Positions 8,631-16,982 are shown, counted from the first letter of the stretch. The stretch: DNA of 64,000 nt from Planococcus sp. 107-1 (GCF_021513255.1 NZ_CP090977.1:3286001-3350000), one strand, 5' to 3'. The notes: a model not told the origin generated them from the letters alone. Translations and numbers: made by a program.

Positions 8631-9063
8631 AAGCATCCCTCTTCTCTTTCTCAAGAAGCCACGGCACTTCCAGTTCAAATTCCCATTGCAGGACCGGTTC
8701 CGGAAATCCTTCCGGCACTAAATCAGTTTGGTCTGAAAAATAAAATCTCAATCCATCTTCTTCGGCCACTGCCTGTTTTGGCCCTTCGATCAGTTCGCCG
8801 ACCACGTGGTAAAACCCCATATAAAGAAGCATATCCTTCCCGTCATCTTCTCCTACAAAAACTTCGCCTTCTTTTTGCGGATCGATGCCGAGCCGTTCAA
8901 AATGAGTTTGCACTTGTTCCGGGAATGAGTCCACAGCCAAACTGTAATTCTCGCAGTGACGGCAGCTGCAATCTTCGATGATGCGATGGTGTTTTTTATA
9001 AAAATCGCGTGTTTTTTCCGTATCGAGTTTCACTGTCCACGGTCCGATTTTCACCGTTTCCAT
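8623..9063 (-). CDS. Hypothetical protein with a CxCxxC motif
   Basis: A 146-residue acidic soluble protein that I cannot assign. It opens with IGPWTVKLDTEKTRDFYK and has DCSCRHCENY at about residues 32-41, a possible zinc or structural cysteine site; the remainder is mixed strand and helix without a signal peptide. It overlaps the methyltransferase gene upstream by 13 nt and the DUF3885 gene downstream by 8 nt, so the three are translated as one operon. Such tight packing suggests a shared process, but none can be named. Confidence 0.6.
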   Translation of the reverse strand: METVKIGPWTVKLDTEKTRDFYKKHHRIIEDCSCRHCENYSLAVDSFPEQVQTHFERLGIDPQKEGEVFVGEDDGKDMLLYMGFYHVVGELIEGPKQAVAEEDGLRFYFSDQTDLVPEGFPEPVLQWEFELEVPWLLEKEKRDAYE

Positions 9064-9698
9064 CTAGTCGCCTCTGGATCCAGTACAATGACACCGCCGC
9101 AATGGGAAAGCGGATAAAACTCACAATGGAAAAGATTTTCCAGACTGTTTTTTATTTCCTCGTAGACGAAATAATGCTCCGATTCATCCCAGTAGCCTTC
9201 ACTGTCTTTTCGGCATTTCTCCAAGTCTGCACGGGTTTGGAACGCAATATCCCCAATATAGATTTTGCCTTCTGCCTTAAGCAGTGGCCGAAGATTCTTC
9301 AGGAAGTCCACTTTTTGTTCATCCGAAAGATGATGCAAAGCGTAAGTGCTGACAATCGCGTCGTATTTTCTGCCTGCCAGCTCGTGTGGCAAGCCTTCCG
9401 TGATGTCCCATTCCAATAAATTCGCTTCCGGCATTTTCGCTTTCGCAATGGCAATCATTTCCGATGAAAAATCGATGCCGTCGATTTGGTGGCCGTTTTC
9501 ATATAACCGGCTCGCCAGTATCCCTGTTCCGAAACCGATATCCAGCACCTCTGAATTTTCCCGTTCTCTAATTTCGTTATAAATTGTATTTAAGATTTCC
9601 TTGTAACCGGCAAACGGGTACTGGTTATTTTCTTCGCTCAGTTGAACCGTCTTGTCATACTGCCCTGCCCATAAATCAAAACCTTGCTTGTTTAACAT
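9051..9698 (-). CDS. Class I SAM-dependent methyltransferase
   Basis: A 215-residue enzyme with a Rossmann-type methyltransferase core. Motif I is VLDIGFGTGILASRL (about residues 51-65), motif II GIDFSSEMIAIAK, and motif IV region YDAIVSTYALHHL. The N-terminus (FDLWAGQYDKTV) resembles small-molecule methyltransferases of the B. subtilis YrrT kind; the substrate is unknown. It has a strong AGGAGG site eight bases before the ATG. That start region can fold into a hairpin, and a 19-codon ORF with its own ribosome site lies upstream, suggesting translational control. Confidence 0.85.
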   Translation of the reverse strand: MLNKQGFDLWAGQYDKTVQLSEENNQYPFAGYKEILNTIYNEIRERENSEVLDIGFGTGILASRLYENGHQIDGIDFSSEMIAIAKAKMPEANLLEWDITEGLPHELAGRKYDAIVSTYALHHLSDEQKVDFLKNLRPLLKAEGKIYIGDIAFQTRADLEKCRKDSEGYWDESEHYFVYEEIKNSLENLFHCEFYPLSHCGGVIVLDPEATRWKR

Positions 9699-9739
9699 TG
9701 AATACTCCTCCTGTTAGCTGAACCAAACCGAGAGTATTC
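9696..9739 (-). promoter_or_regulatory. Hairpin covering the methyltransferase start region
   Basis: Inverted repeat GAATACTC (9732-9739) and GAGTATTC (9700-9707) on the minus strand gives 8 bp, plus one G-U pair, around a 24-nt loop. The 3' arm fills the space between the AGGAGG site (9707-9712) and the ATG. The 5' arm begins 8 nt after the stop of the leader ORF. Confidence 0.55.
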
Positions 9740-9747
9740 TCCACTCT

Positions 9748-9807
9748 TCAGTTGGTGCGCTGTTGTCCTCGTTTTGTTTGTCTTTTACTTAATTTTGCCT
9801 GTTTCAT
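9748..9807 (-). CDS. 19-residue leader peptide candidate
   Basis: ATG to TGA encoding MKQAKLSKRQTKRGQQRTN, very rich in Lys, Arg and Gln. A good ribosome site (AGGTGGAG) lies upstream. It ends 50 nt before the methyltransferase start and just before the hairpin there. The layout is that of a translational attenuator; whether it is translated is unknown. Confidence 0.45.
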   Translation of the reverse strand: MKQAKLSKRQTKRGQQRTN

Positions 9808-9866
9808 TTTAATCTCCACCTTTCATTGTTAATTAAATATTAGCATAATTTTACAGAAAAATATTC

Positions 9867-10373
9867 TCAAACTTTCAACGCATAAACCCATACTTCTTTT
9901 TCATTCATGACAATTTTTTTCTCGAACGCCATGCCGATCGATTCGGCTACTTTTTGCGAAGCGATATTCCCGGGCTGGATGAGGGAAATGAAGCGTTTTT
10001 TGGCAAGGTAATGGGTGCCGTAATAGCGGAGGCCGTTTGCTGCTTCTTTTGCATACCCTTGCCCCCAAAATTCCTTGGCGATCCAATAGCCGATTTCAAG
10101 TTCCGGCTGCCCTTCGACTGTTTGTCTGACAAGGCCCGCATGTCCGATGGGCTGTCCGTCGCTTTTCCGGACAAGCACGCGCAAACCGAAGTCCGGATCT
10201 TCCCGATAAGAGCGGTAAATCCAGTACAAAAATTCCATTGCGCCTTCACGAGTCCGCGTCTGGCCATTGCCGATATAGCGAACGACATCCGGGTCCGACA
10301 GCATGGAATAAAGGAATTCGAAATCCTCGTCGCGATAGAAGCGGAAATCCAATCGTTCTGTCTGTATTTTCAT
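9867..10373 (-). CDS. GNAT N-acetyltransferase, RimJ/RimL type
   Basis: A 168-residue acetyl-CoA-dependent acyltransferase. It starts ERLDFRFYRDEDFEFLYSML as in the RimJ/RimL branch and has the acetyl-CoA loop in GYWIAKEFWGQGYAKEAANG (Q/R-x-x-G-x-G/A type). The acceptor is unknown. The gene is 17 nt after the nucleotidyltransferase gene, with AAAGGACC before the ATG, so it is likely the last gene of the operon 12225-9867. Confidence 0.85.
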   Translation of the reverse strand: MKIQTERLDFRFYRDEDFEFLYSMLSDPDVVRYIGNGQTRTREGAMEFLYWIYRSYREDPDFGLRVLVRKSDGQPIGHAGLVRQTVEGQPELEIGYWIAKEFWGQGYAKEAANGLRYYGTHYLAKKRFISLIQPGNIASQKVAESIGMAFEKKIVMNEKEVWVYALKV

Positions 10374-10390
10374 GGTGAAAGGTCCTTTCG

Positions 10391-10966
10391 CTAACTGTTT
10401 TTGTCCATCTGGTCAATCGTTAATTTCGGCCATTTTACAAGCCAGTCCTTTGTCTTCAAGCGTTTTTCGTAAATCGCTTTCAGTTCTTTATTTTCACTAA
10501 AATGCGGTGTCGGTTTCACGATGAAGTTCAATACATCGTTTAATCCGCAAGGAGCTGCTAAAACCAATTGCCCTCGCTCGTCCAATTTAACGGCAAGCGC
10601 CGTTGCCGTTTCCGGGAATTTCGAAATGGCATCGATAGAAGATGCGTATGGCGGAAGGTTATTGATGTGATGCATCCTGGCTTCATTCTTCACCGACCAA
10701 GGCAAATCCGGCATCAGCTGACGGAGCTTTTCTTCATAGCGCTTCTCTTCCGCTTCATCCACCGCTTCCGGATTAAAGTAAACCACATCAATATCTCCAA
10801 GCGGTGTCCGTTCGTTAAAGCCATGCAATTCATCCCAGATTTTGGTCCGGACAAAGCCTGCACAGATCCACCAATCCGGCAGATTCAGTCGCTCCGCTGT
10901 CTCGAGTACAGCCATCATCCAACCGTCCGCTTGGATCGCGCGTAAAATATCTTCTTCGTTTTTCAT
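10391..10966 (-). CDS. Nucleotidyltransferase family protein (COG3575 type)
   Basis: A 191-residue protein of the NTP_transf_6 type. It shows WWICAGFVRTKIWDELHG, then the nucleotidyltransferase metal motif LGDIDVVYFN, then the INNLPPYASSIDAISKFPET segment typical of the family. The substrate is unknown. The ATG at 10966 is chosen because GAGGAG lies six bases upstream; the longer ORF to 11134 runs into the upstream gene and lacks a site. It lies between the peptidase E gene and a GNAT gene in the same direction. Confidence 0.8.
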   Translation of the reverse strand: MKNEEDILRAIQADGWMMAVLETAERLNLPDWWICAGFVRTKIWDELHGFNERTPLGDIDVVYFNPEAVDEAEEKRYEEKLRQLMPDLPWSVKNEARMHHINNLPPYASSIDAISKFPETATALAVKLDERGQLVLAAPCGLNDVLNFIVKPTPHFSENKELKAIYEKRLKTKDWLVKWPKLTIDQMDKNS

Positions 10967-10976
10967 CTTTTTCTCC

Positions 10977-11680
10977 TCAGTCATTCCGGTTGCCCAAGTA
11001 AACGACTGGCAATTCCATTTCCTGCAAAGCCCCATCAAAAGAAACTTGGTACGCTTTTGCAGCCAGCCTTGAACTGACGATTTGGTGGAGTTCCGTTCCG
11101 ATATAATGCAAAGCGGCTCCATCATCTGCAGCAATTCCGCCTTTTATCGCTCCCGATGCAATTGAATGCTGATATACCGGCCGTCGATTTTCTTCGCCGT
11201 CGTAATGCGGGCAATTGCTGCCTTCTAAAAAACCGAGGCAGTGAATCGGCTCCAACTGTTCCCCGTAAGAATCCGTGATGCCATCTTCGAACCAGCAGAG
11301 AGACCCTGCACTGATTCCCGCAAGCACCGTCCCTTGTTTCCAAGCTTTTCGGATGATGCCGTCCAATCCCCAGTCTTTCCATAAAACCAAAAGGTTTTTG
11401 TGTTGCCGCCTCCGACGTAGAGAATGTCCTGATCCATGACAAATTCCTCAAGGTCTCCGGCAGGCGGCTTGAATAAAGAAAGGTGCGAAGGCGAACATGC
11501 CTGCTTCTCAAAAAAATCATAGAAACGCTGCGTATAAGATTCCGAATCGCCACTTGCTGTCGGGATAAAACAAATCTTAGGATTTGCTTTTCCAGATTGC
11601 TGAAGAATGTATTGATCCAATAACGGGTTATCCGGCTCCATGGAAAAGCCGCCTCCACCAAGCGCGATAATTTGCTTCAT
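10977..11680 (-). pseudogene. Peptidase E-like S51 serine peptidase (frameshifted)
   Basis: The intact frame would give about 234 residues, the size of B. subtilis YgaJ. The N-terminal piece has IIALGGGGFSMEP and VGGGNTK; the C-terminal piece has the nucleophile serine in GISAGSLCWF and SNCPHYD. The frame breaks at 11395-11399, where five T on the plus strand (five A in the coding sense) would need to be six for VGGGNTKNLL to continue. Family S51 enzymes remove N-terminal Asp residues from dipeptides. The ATG at 11680 overlaps the GNAT stop by four bases (ATGA). A homopolymer miscall is likely. Confidence 0.8.
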
Positions 11681-12225
11681 GTTCTTTCCTCCCATTCCGG
11701 CTTCAACAATGAAAAAATCAATGCATCATGCGATTCGCCTTTTTGATAGAGGTAGCCGCGCAAACGTCCTTCCTCGCTGAAACCTAGTTTCTTCAAGAGC
11801 CCGCTAGATGGTTCATTTTCCGGGAAAGTCACGGCTCCGATACGGTACAACTCGTGTTCTTCAAAGCAATACCGCAAGATCTCACTGACCGCCTCTTTCG
11901 TAATCCCTTTCCCCCAAAAGTCCGGATGCAGTTCGTAGCCGACCTCCGCTTTCTTTGCACGGACATTCAAATTATTCAATCCGACCGTCCCCAGAAATTG
12001 TCCACTCTCTTTCCAGATGATTCCCCAGCGCATGCCTCGTCCGCTTTCATATCCAAACTGAAAGGCATCAATGAGACGGGCTGCTTCTTCCGGATCGGTT
12101 AAACTTTCGCTCCCGTAGTATTTTGTCACTTCATCCCGTGACATGATATCAAAAAACTCGTCTTTGTAGCGCTGTGTAATATGTACTAAATTCAATCGTT
12201 CCGTTTCAAATATAGGAAATGCCAT
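11677..12225 (-). CDS. GNAT N-acetyltransferase, RimJ/RimL type
   Basis: A 182-residue GNAT protein beginning FPIFETERLNLVHITQRY. The acetyl-CoA site is visible in YELHPDFWGKGITKEAVSEI and the C-terminal part (NEPSSGLLKKLGF) matches ribosomal-protein alanine acetyltransferase relatives. The acceptor is unknown. It begins the minus-strand operon GNAT, peptidase E, nucleotidyltransferase, GNAT, with GAGGAGG before the ATG and a 4-nt overlap with the next gene. Confidence 0.88.
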   Translation of the reverse strand: MAFPIFETERLNLVHITQRYKDEFFDIMSRDEVTKYYGSESLTDPEEAARLIDAFQFGYESGRGMRWGIIWKESGQFLGTVGLNNLNVRAKKAEVGYELHPDFWGKGITKEAVSEILRYCFEEHELYRIGAVTFPENEPSSGLLKKLGFSEEGRLRGYLYQKGESHDALIFSLLKPEWEERT

Positions 12226-12343
12226 TAGGTTGCCTCCTCAAGTTAACGAATCCATCTACCTGTTTTCGCCACGGCCGGCTGTTTCCCCTGCCTCGCTCGG
12301 AAGTTCGCAGTTTTTTCCGTCCGTAAATGGCGGCTCCTTCTTT

Positions 12344-12443
12344 TACTCCCAACTTTAACTGGAATACTCTCAACTTTAGTTGAAATACGCCCAACTTTAA
12401 CTGAAATACTCCCAACTTCTCTATAAATACGCCCAACTCCGCC
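12344..12443. repeat. 21-bp tandem repeat array, about 4.7 copies
   Basis: Units start at 12344, 12365, 12386, 12407 and 12428, with core TACKCCCAACTTTAACTGAA; the last two copies are diverged. Because 21 is a multiple of three, an 84-residue ORF runs through it, repeating LGVFQLK. It sits between the nitroreductase terminator and the GNAT gene, so I treat it as an intergenic array and not a gene. Confidence 0.85.
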
Positions 12444-12461
12444 GATTGGCCGCGATTCAAT

Positions 12462-12497
12462 AAAAAAACCTGAACTGCCGGCCGGCAGTTCAGGTTT
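12462..12497 (-). terminator. Terminator of the nitroreductase gene
   Basis: A near-perfect palindrome centred at 12481 (AACTGCCGGCCGGCAGTT core) with about 16-bp arms is followed by seven T on the minus strand. Confidence 0.9.
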
Positions 12498-12501
12498 TGT
12501 T

Positions 12502-13131
12502 TTAGATGAATTTTGCTACTTCTTCTAACGGCAGACGCGTTGTTCCGAAAGCTGGAGCCGCCGCTTTTCCGACAGCAATCAAGACGATCGGGAAAAGGTG
12601 TTCCGGCAGTTCGAATCTCTCAGCAAATTTCGCTTTGTCGAAACCGCCCATTGGGATTGTATCGTATCCGCGCTCTTTTGCAATCAGCATCAATTGCATG
12701 GAGACAAGCCCAGCATCGTATGCTGCGATATTCATTCGCGCTTCAACAGGTGCGTTCGGGTACATTGCATACGTATTAGCGACAGTCCGTTCTTTAATGG
12801 ACTCATCCATATGTCCGGCTTCTACATTTTGCGTGTAGATTTTTTCAACGTTTTTGTATGCGTCGATATTGCCGAGTACCGCAATAACAGCTGATGATTG
12901 CTCGACTTGCGCTTGGTTATTCGCAATAGCGCGCAATTCTTTTTTAACGTCTTGATCTTGGATCACGATGAAGTTCCAAGCTTGAAGATTGCTAGAAGAC
13001 GGAGCACTTGTTGCAATTGTCAGCATTTCTTCCAGTTCTTCTTTTTCGATTTTGAAGCTCGGATCGTAAATACGCACCGATTTTCTTTCTTTCATTACTT
13101 TATATAAGGGTGATTCTACGTTTACTGACAT
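12502..13131 (-). CDS. Nitroreductase-family NAD(P)H oxidoreductase (FMN)
   Basis: A 209-residue flavoenzyme of the nitroreductase fold, a dimer binding FMN. Early residues ERKSVRIYDPSFKIEKEEL and SAPSSSNLQAWNFIV match the FMN-contacting RxSxRxY and P(S)S.N.QPW regions, and the C-terminal part has IPMGGFDKAKF. Substrates of such enzymes include quinones and nitro compounds. It is monocistronic with an AGGAGG-type site and a promoter whose spacer is filled by an inverted repeat, indicating control by a repressor, probably of the HxlR/MarR type. Confidence 0.9.
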   Translation of the reverse strand: MSVNVESPLYKVMKERKSVRIYDPSFKIEKEELEEMLTIATSAPSSSNLQAWNFIVIQDQDVKKELRAIANNQAQVEQSSAVIAVLGNIDAYKNVEKIYTQNVEAGHMDESIKERTVANTYAMYPNAPVEARMNIAAYDAGLVSMQLMLIAKERGYDTIPMGGFDKAKFAERFELPEHLFPIVLIAVGKAAAPAFGTTRLPLEEVAKFI

Positions 13132-13145
13132 GGAAATGCCTCCTC

Positions 13146-13175
13146 TGTTTACACTTACTTTTAGTAAGTTGACAA
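13146..13175 (-). promoter_or_regulatory. Nitroreductase promoter with operator in the spacer
   Basis: On the minus strand TTGTCA (13170-13175), an 18-nt spacer and TAAACA (13146-13151). The spacer is almost wholly the inverted repeat ACTTACT-N3-AGTAAGT (13153-13169). This resembles known HxlR-family (YodB/HypR-like) operators; the cognate regulator is not adjacent. Confidence 0.65.
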
Positions 13176-13233
13176 GGAGTAATTTATCACGCAGCCTTTA
13201 GCCTGTCAAAGAAGTTGACCTGCACGCCTTCCG

Positions 13234-13767
13234 TTAATCGTTCGGATTGATGATGGCAAGCATTTGGTGGTCTTCCCAGACGCCATTGATCTGAACGTTT
13301 TTCTGGCTGATCCCTTCTTTATGGAAGCCTGCTTTCTCCAGAACCCGGATGGACGCGATATGATCCGGCTTGACCCCTGCTTCGATGCGGTGCAGCAATA
13401 ATTCTTCAAATGCATAGTTGACGAGCAGCTTCACGGCTTCTGTGGCATAGCCTTTGCCGTTATGGTCCTGGTCTACGGTGTAGCCCATGATGGCACTTTG
13501 AACAGGGCCGCGAACCACTTGAACCAAGTTGATGCTGCCGATCAAAGTCCCGTCTTTTAAGATGATCCCGAAATTATACTCTTTATCTTTTTGGCGGTTT
13601 TCTTCTTGCCTTTGCAGCCTCGCTGCCTGTCCTTCTAAGGTGTAGTAATCCGCACTCCGCGTTACTGAAAATTGTTCAAATAAGTCTTTGTTCTTGATTT
13701 CCACTGCTAAAATATCCGGCAAGTCCGCTTCTGTCAATTTTCGCAAAACAATTTTTTCACTTTCCAT
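13234..13767 (-). CDS. GNAT N-acetyltransferase, RimJ/RimL type
   Basis: A 177-residue GNAT protein: EKIVLRKLTEADLPDILA at the start, acetyl-CoA loop in DQDHNGKGYATEAVKLLV, and a family C-terminus (IRVLEKAGFHKEG). The ATG at 13767 is chosen for its GGGGAGA site; upstream in-frame starts to 13815 lack one. It is a single gene upstream of the nitroreductase promoter in the same direction. Acceptor unknown. Confidence 0.85.
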   Translation of the reverse strand: MESEKIVLRKLTEADLPDILAVEIKNKDLFEQFSVTRSADYYTLEGQAARLQRQEENRQKDKEYNFGIILKDGTLIGSINLVQVVRGPVQSAIMGYTVDQDHNGKGYATEAVKLLVNYAFEELLLHRIEAGVKPDHIASIRVLEKAGFHKEGISQKNVQINGVWEDHQMLAIINPND

Positions 13768-13862
13768 ACTTCTCCCCATTTCTGCTAGAATCATCTTGTC
13801 ATTCAACTTTATCACAATTCCCTAACTTCCATGTTCCACATGAAACTTTCATTTTGATTAAA

Positions 13863-13892
13863 TAAAAAGCCGGTCCTTTGATGGACCGGCTT
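13863..13892 (-). terminator. Terminator of the GGDEF-EAL gene
   Basis: AAGCCGGTCC (13867-13876) pairs with 13883-13892 around a 6-nt loop; the T run follows on the minus strand. Confidence 0.9.
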
Positions 13893-13904
13893 GAATGGTT
13901 ATTT

Positions 13905-15785
13905 TTACTGAAGTTCGATCGAAAATTCTTCTTTGGGTTTATTCCATTGCTTGATTTGATGGATTTCAACGGGCTTAGCGTAATAATAGCCCTGGACTTC
14001 CTGGCAGATGAGCTGACGGAGAAACGTGCTTTCCTCTTCCCGCTCAATGCCTTCGGCAAGGCAGGTCAACTCGAAACGCTCTGCCATCGAGGTGATGGTC
14101 TCTACGATGCGCTGACTGTTTTGGTTGCTGTCGACCCGGTCGATGAATTCGCGCGGCACTTTGATTTTATCGACTTTGACCTTAGCTAAGATGCCGAAAG
14201 AAGAATAGCCGGTTCCGAAATCGTCGATGGCAATGCGGATGCCATGGGACCTCAGTTCTTCGATTTTTTGAAGATCTTCCATCCGGTTTTCAAACAGCGA
14301 CCGCTCCGTCAATTCAATTTCCAGATTTTCCGGCGGGAATCCCGTTTTTTTCAGGATGGCTAGCGTTTCTTCCACAAAATGCTCTTGCTGAATCTGGATA
14401 AAGGAGACATTGACCGCCAATTTCAGCGGCTCTTCGGAAACCCCCGTAAGCTCCTGTACTTGCCGGCATGCCCGCTCTAAAATCCAATTGCCCAATGGGA
14501 CAATGAAGCCGTTCTTCTCCGCAATCTCGATAAAGACTCCTGGAGAGATGGTGCCGATTTCCGGATGCTGCCAGCGCACGAGCGCTTCGACTCCCACCAT
14601 GCGGTTTGTCTCCAATTGAACTTGAGGCTGATAGACAACACAGAATTCCTTTTCCAAATCCGCTTGGTATAAAGCTTCAGAAATTCTTACTTGGTTCATG
14701 CTATCGCGTTTGATTTCTTCAGAACAATACACCCAGCGGTTGATGCCCGAATCTTTCGCTTTATCCAGCGCAAATTGTGCATGGCGCATCAATTCATCGC
14801 TGGTCTGGCCATCTGTTTTGGAGCAGCTCGTCCCAATGCTGAATGTCAGCATGTAATTGTGATTTTTCAATTCATAAGGTGCTGACAAGACCTGGAGAAT
14901 ATCTTGAAAATAGGAAACGACTTCTTCTTTTGCAAAATTATTTTCTACAGCAATCAAAAATGTGCTGCCTTCCGCTTTTGCCAAATAGGAATGGCCGGTC
15001 AGCTTATCTTCCAAGCGAACTTTGACTAAGTTCAGCAATTCATCGCTTTTTTGATGCCCCAGCACATCATAAACCGATTGAAAATGATTGATTTCAATTT
15101 TGCCGACAATGAAATGCTTTTCTTTTAGCATGTAATCTATGTATAAGTTAAAATCCATCCGGTTCGGGATTTTCAGGAAGGGATCCTGATAAGCCATCTC
15201 TTCCGCTTGATCCATATAGTGAAAAAGCATCTTTTCCCGTTTGTTCATCGATTTCAGCCCCCAATAGGCGAGCCCTGCAGCCAAAATCATTAAAGCCAAG
15301 CGGAAAAGATGATGATCTGTACCAATCACGACCATTAGCTCCTCCGGCACGAGGACGATCAAGCTCACTAATACAGCGAGTGAAACCGCCAGCACGTAGG
15401 AAACCAGCAAAAAACTTTGAAGGATCAAAGCCACCATCAAATATAAAAAGACGACGGCCCAAATCGAAACCGCCACTTCATCGATAAAATAAAACAAAAT
15501 AAGCGGAATCGATACGTAATTTATGGCGTATAAATGCTCTTTAACCGTACCTTGAATCGTAGTCTTCCCAAGCCATAGCGAAAATCCGCCTAAAATAAGC
15601 ATGGCGAGAGGCACCGGGTATTCGCTAAAAGTCGCGCCCTGCTCACTGGCGATTACAAACCATCCAAAAGCCAATCCGCCGATAATATTTCCCCAACCGA
15701 TGACATACCCGATTAAACTGTAGAAACGGGCCTTCAACCGATCAGCCTCACTTATATAACTTCCATTCACGCGATGAATGTTCAT
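13905..15785 (-). CDS. Membrane GGDEF-EAL protein, probable c-di-GMP phosphodiesterase
   Basis: A 626-residue protein with about six or seven N-terminal helices (residues about 20-180), a GGDEF domain (about 190-345) and an EAL domain (about 365-610). The GGDEF signature is replaced by AEGSTF, so cyclase activity is not expected. The EAL side keeps EALVRW, NVSFIQ, ELTE, DDFGTGYSS, AEGIE and QGYYY, the metal and catalytic set of active phosphodiesterases. It should therefore degrade c-di-GMP, with the degenerate GGDEF perhaps acting as a GTP sensor. GGAG precedes the ATG. It is monocistronic. Confidence 0.9.
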   Translation of the reverse strand: MNIHRVNGSYISEADRLKARFYSLIGYVIGWGNIIGGLAFGWFVIASEQGATFSEYPVPLAMLILGGFSLWLGKTTIQGTVKEHLYAINYVSIPLILFYFIDEVAVSIWAVVFLYLMVALILQSFLLVSYVLAVSLAVLVSLIVLVPEELMVVIGTDHHLFRLALMILAAGLAYWGLKSMNKREKMLFHYMDQAEEMAYQDPFLKIPNRMDFNLYIDYMLKEKHFIVGKIEINHFQSVYDVLGHQKSDELLNLVKVRLEDKLTGHSYLAKAEGSTFLIAVENNFAKEEVVSYFQDILQVLSAPYELKNHNYMLTFSIGTSCSKTDGQTSDELMRHAQFALDKAKDSGINRWVYCSEEIKRDSMNQVRISEALYQADLEKEFCVVYQPQVQLETNRMVGVEALVRWQHPEIGTISPGVFIEIAEKNGFIVPLGNWILERACRQVQELTGVSEEPLKLAVNVSFIQIQQEHFVEETLAILKKTGFPPENLEIELTERSLFENRMEDLQKIEELRSHGIRIAIDDFGTGYSSFGILAKVKVDKIKVPREFIDRVDSNQNSQRIVETITSMAERFELTCLAEGIEREEESTFLRQLICQEVQGYYYAKPVEIHQIKQWNKPKEEFSIELQ

Positions 15786-15823
15786 CTATTCAAACTCCAT
15801 TCAAAAAAACTTGTGCTGCTCAA

Positions 15824-16750
15824 TTATAGCGCTTTTTTTCGATTCGCATTCCGGACTTTCATCCGCCAGAGTTCTTCTGCAGCGCCTGAACCAAAAAGCA
15901 CCCCAAACATAATGACGACAAATCCTGCCAAATGTACGGCTGTAATCGTTTCCCCAAGAAAAACCGCAGAACCGAGCAAAGCGAATAATGTATTTAAATT
16001 AATGAAAACTGCCGCTTTTGGCGGCCCGACTTGGCCCAGTGAATAATTATAAAGCATATGGCCAAGTGCCGTCGCAATCACACCGGAGGCAATCACCAAT
16101 AGCCAAAATGCTGCATTCATTTCAGCGAACATCCGCCATTCCCCGGGCTCTTGGATCAAACTGATTATAAACAGGCCAGCCGATCCCACAAGAAACATAT
16201 AGCCTGTTTGCAGCCTTGGATCCAAGGTTTCAGAAGCTTTGCTGATGACCAAAAAGCTCAACACCTGGCCAAGAATGGCGAGTAATATGTATACATCCCC
16301 TATAGATACTCGGCTCGTTTCGCTATTTCCGGACAATACGGTCGCGGATACGCCGATAAACCCGAGCATTAGGCCAATCCACTGCAGTTTCGACGGCCGC
16401 ATGCGAAGCAGTGCCAAACTGAAGATAGCCGTCAGGATAGGGCTGGTCCCGAGAATCAATCCGGCGTTTGTTCCGGAAGTTAAAGAAAGCCCAACCGAAA
16501 TAAAGTAATGGTGGATGACGACATTGAGCAGCGATCCGACCGCTACGTACCGCCACTCTTTAGCTGTGAGTTTTCGGACCATGCCAAATGAAAACAGGAC
16601 GCCAAAGACCATTAACGCCGCTAAAAAAATACGGAGTGAAGTCATGGTGACAGGTCCCATTTGTGCAGTTAAATATTTTACCGCTGGAAGATTAACGCCC
16701 CATATAAACATAATAGCAACCAGCAACAGATAAACTTTAAATTGGCTCAT
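15824..16750 (-). CDS. EamA-family (DMT) transporter
   Basis: A 308-residue membrane protein of two EamA repeats and about ten helices. The first opens with LLLVAIMFIWGVNLPAVKY and the second with GDVYILLAILGQVLSFLVIS, with the family signature region GVIATALGHMLYNYSLGQVG near the end. Such carriers usually export small metabolites or amino acids; the substrate is unknown. The start at 16750 has GAGGG at a suitable distance, which an ATG two codons upstream lacks. Confidence 0.88.
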   Translation of the reverse strand: MSQFKVYLLLVAIMFIWGVNLPAVKYLTAQMGPVTMTSLRIFLAALMVFGVLFSFGMVRKLTAKEWRYVAVGSLLNVVIHHYFISVGLSLTSGTNAGLILGTSPILTAIFSLALLRMRPSKLQWIGLMLGFIGVSATVLSGNSETSRVSIGDVYILLAILGQVLSFLVISKASETLDPRLQTGYMFLVGSAGLFIISLIQEPGEWRMFAEMNAAFWLLVIASGVIATALGHMLYNYSLGQVGPPKAAVFINLNTLFALLGSAVFLGETITAVHLAGFVVIMFGVLFGSGAAEELWRMKVRNANRKKAL

Positions 16751-16893
16751 GCTCATCCCTCTTTTTATCGGCTATAATTCCCTTTTTCTTAACGTTAAGC
16801 TTTCAAAAGGGGCTGTTCGTCATGTAATGTCTTAGATTTCCCTTTTTCCGGATCTTTGTAAACACATTTTTTACTACTTCAATAGAAAAGTAC

Positions 16894-16980
16894 AAAAAGG
16901 AGTTGTCCCAAATTAATTTTGGGACAACTCCTTTTTGTGGCGAAGCTAGCGCAAAGACAGAGATAGGAGCAATCGTATTC
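16894..16980. repeat. Dispersed palindromic element, copy 1
   Basis: A long hairpin (AAAAAGGAGTTGTCCCAAA, 16894-16912, with 16918-16936) plus a flank GCGAAGCTAGCGCA and AGGAGCAAT. The same hairpin and flank recur in inverse orientation at 43742-43833. It may serve as the terminator of the following minus-strand GNAT gene. The stretch 16757-16893 shows nothing else. Confidence 0.75.
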
Positions 16981-16982
16981 CC

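Noticed and set aside
12206-12460. An 84-codon minus-strand ORF with LGVFQLK repeats
   Set aside because: It runs through a degenerate 21-bp tandem repeat between genes and overlaps the GNAT start; the period of 21 alone explains the open frame.
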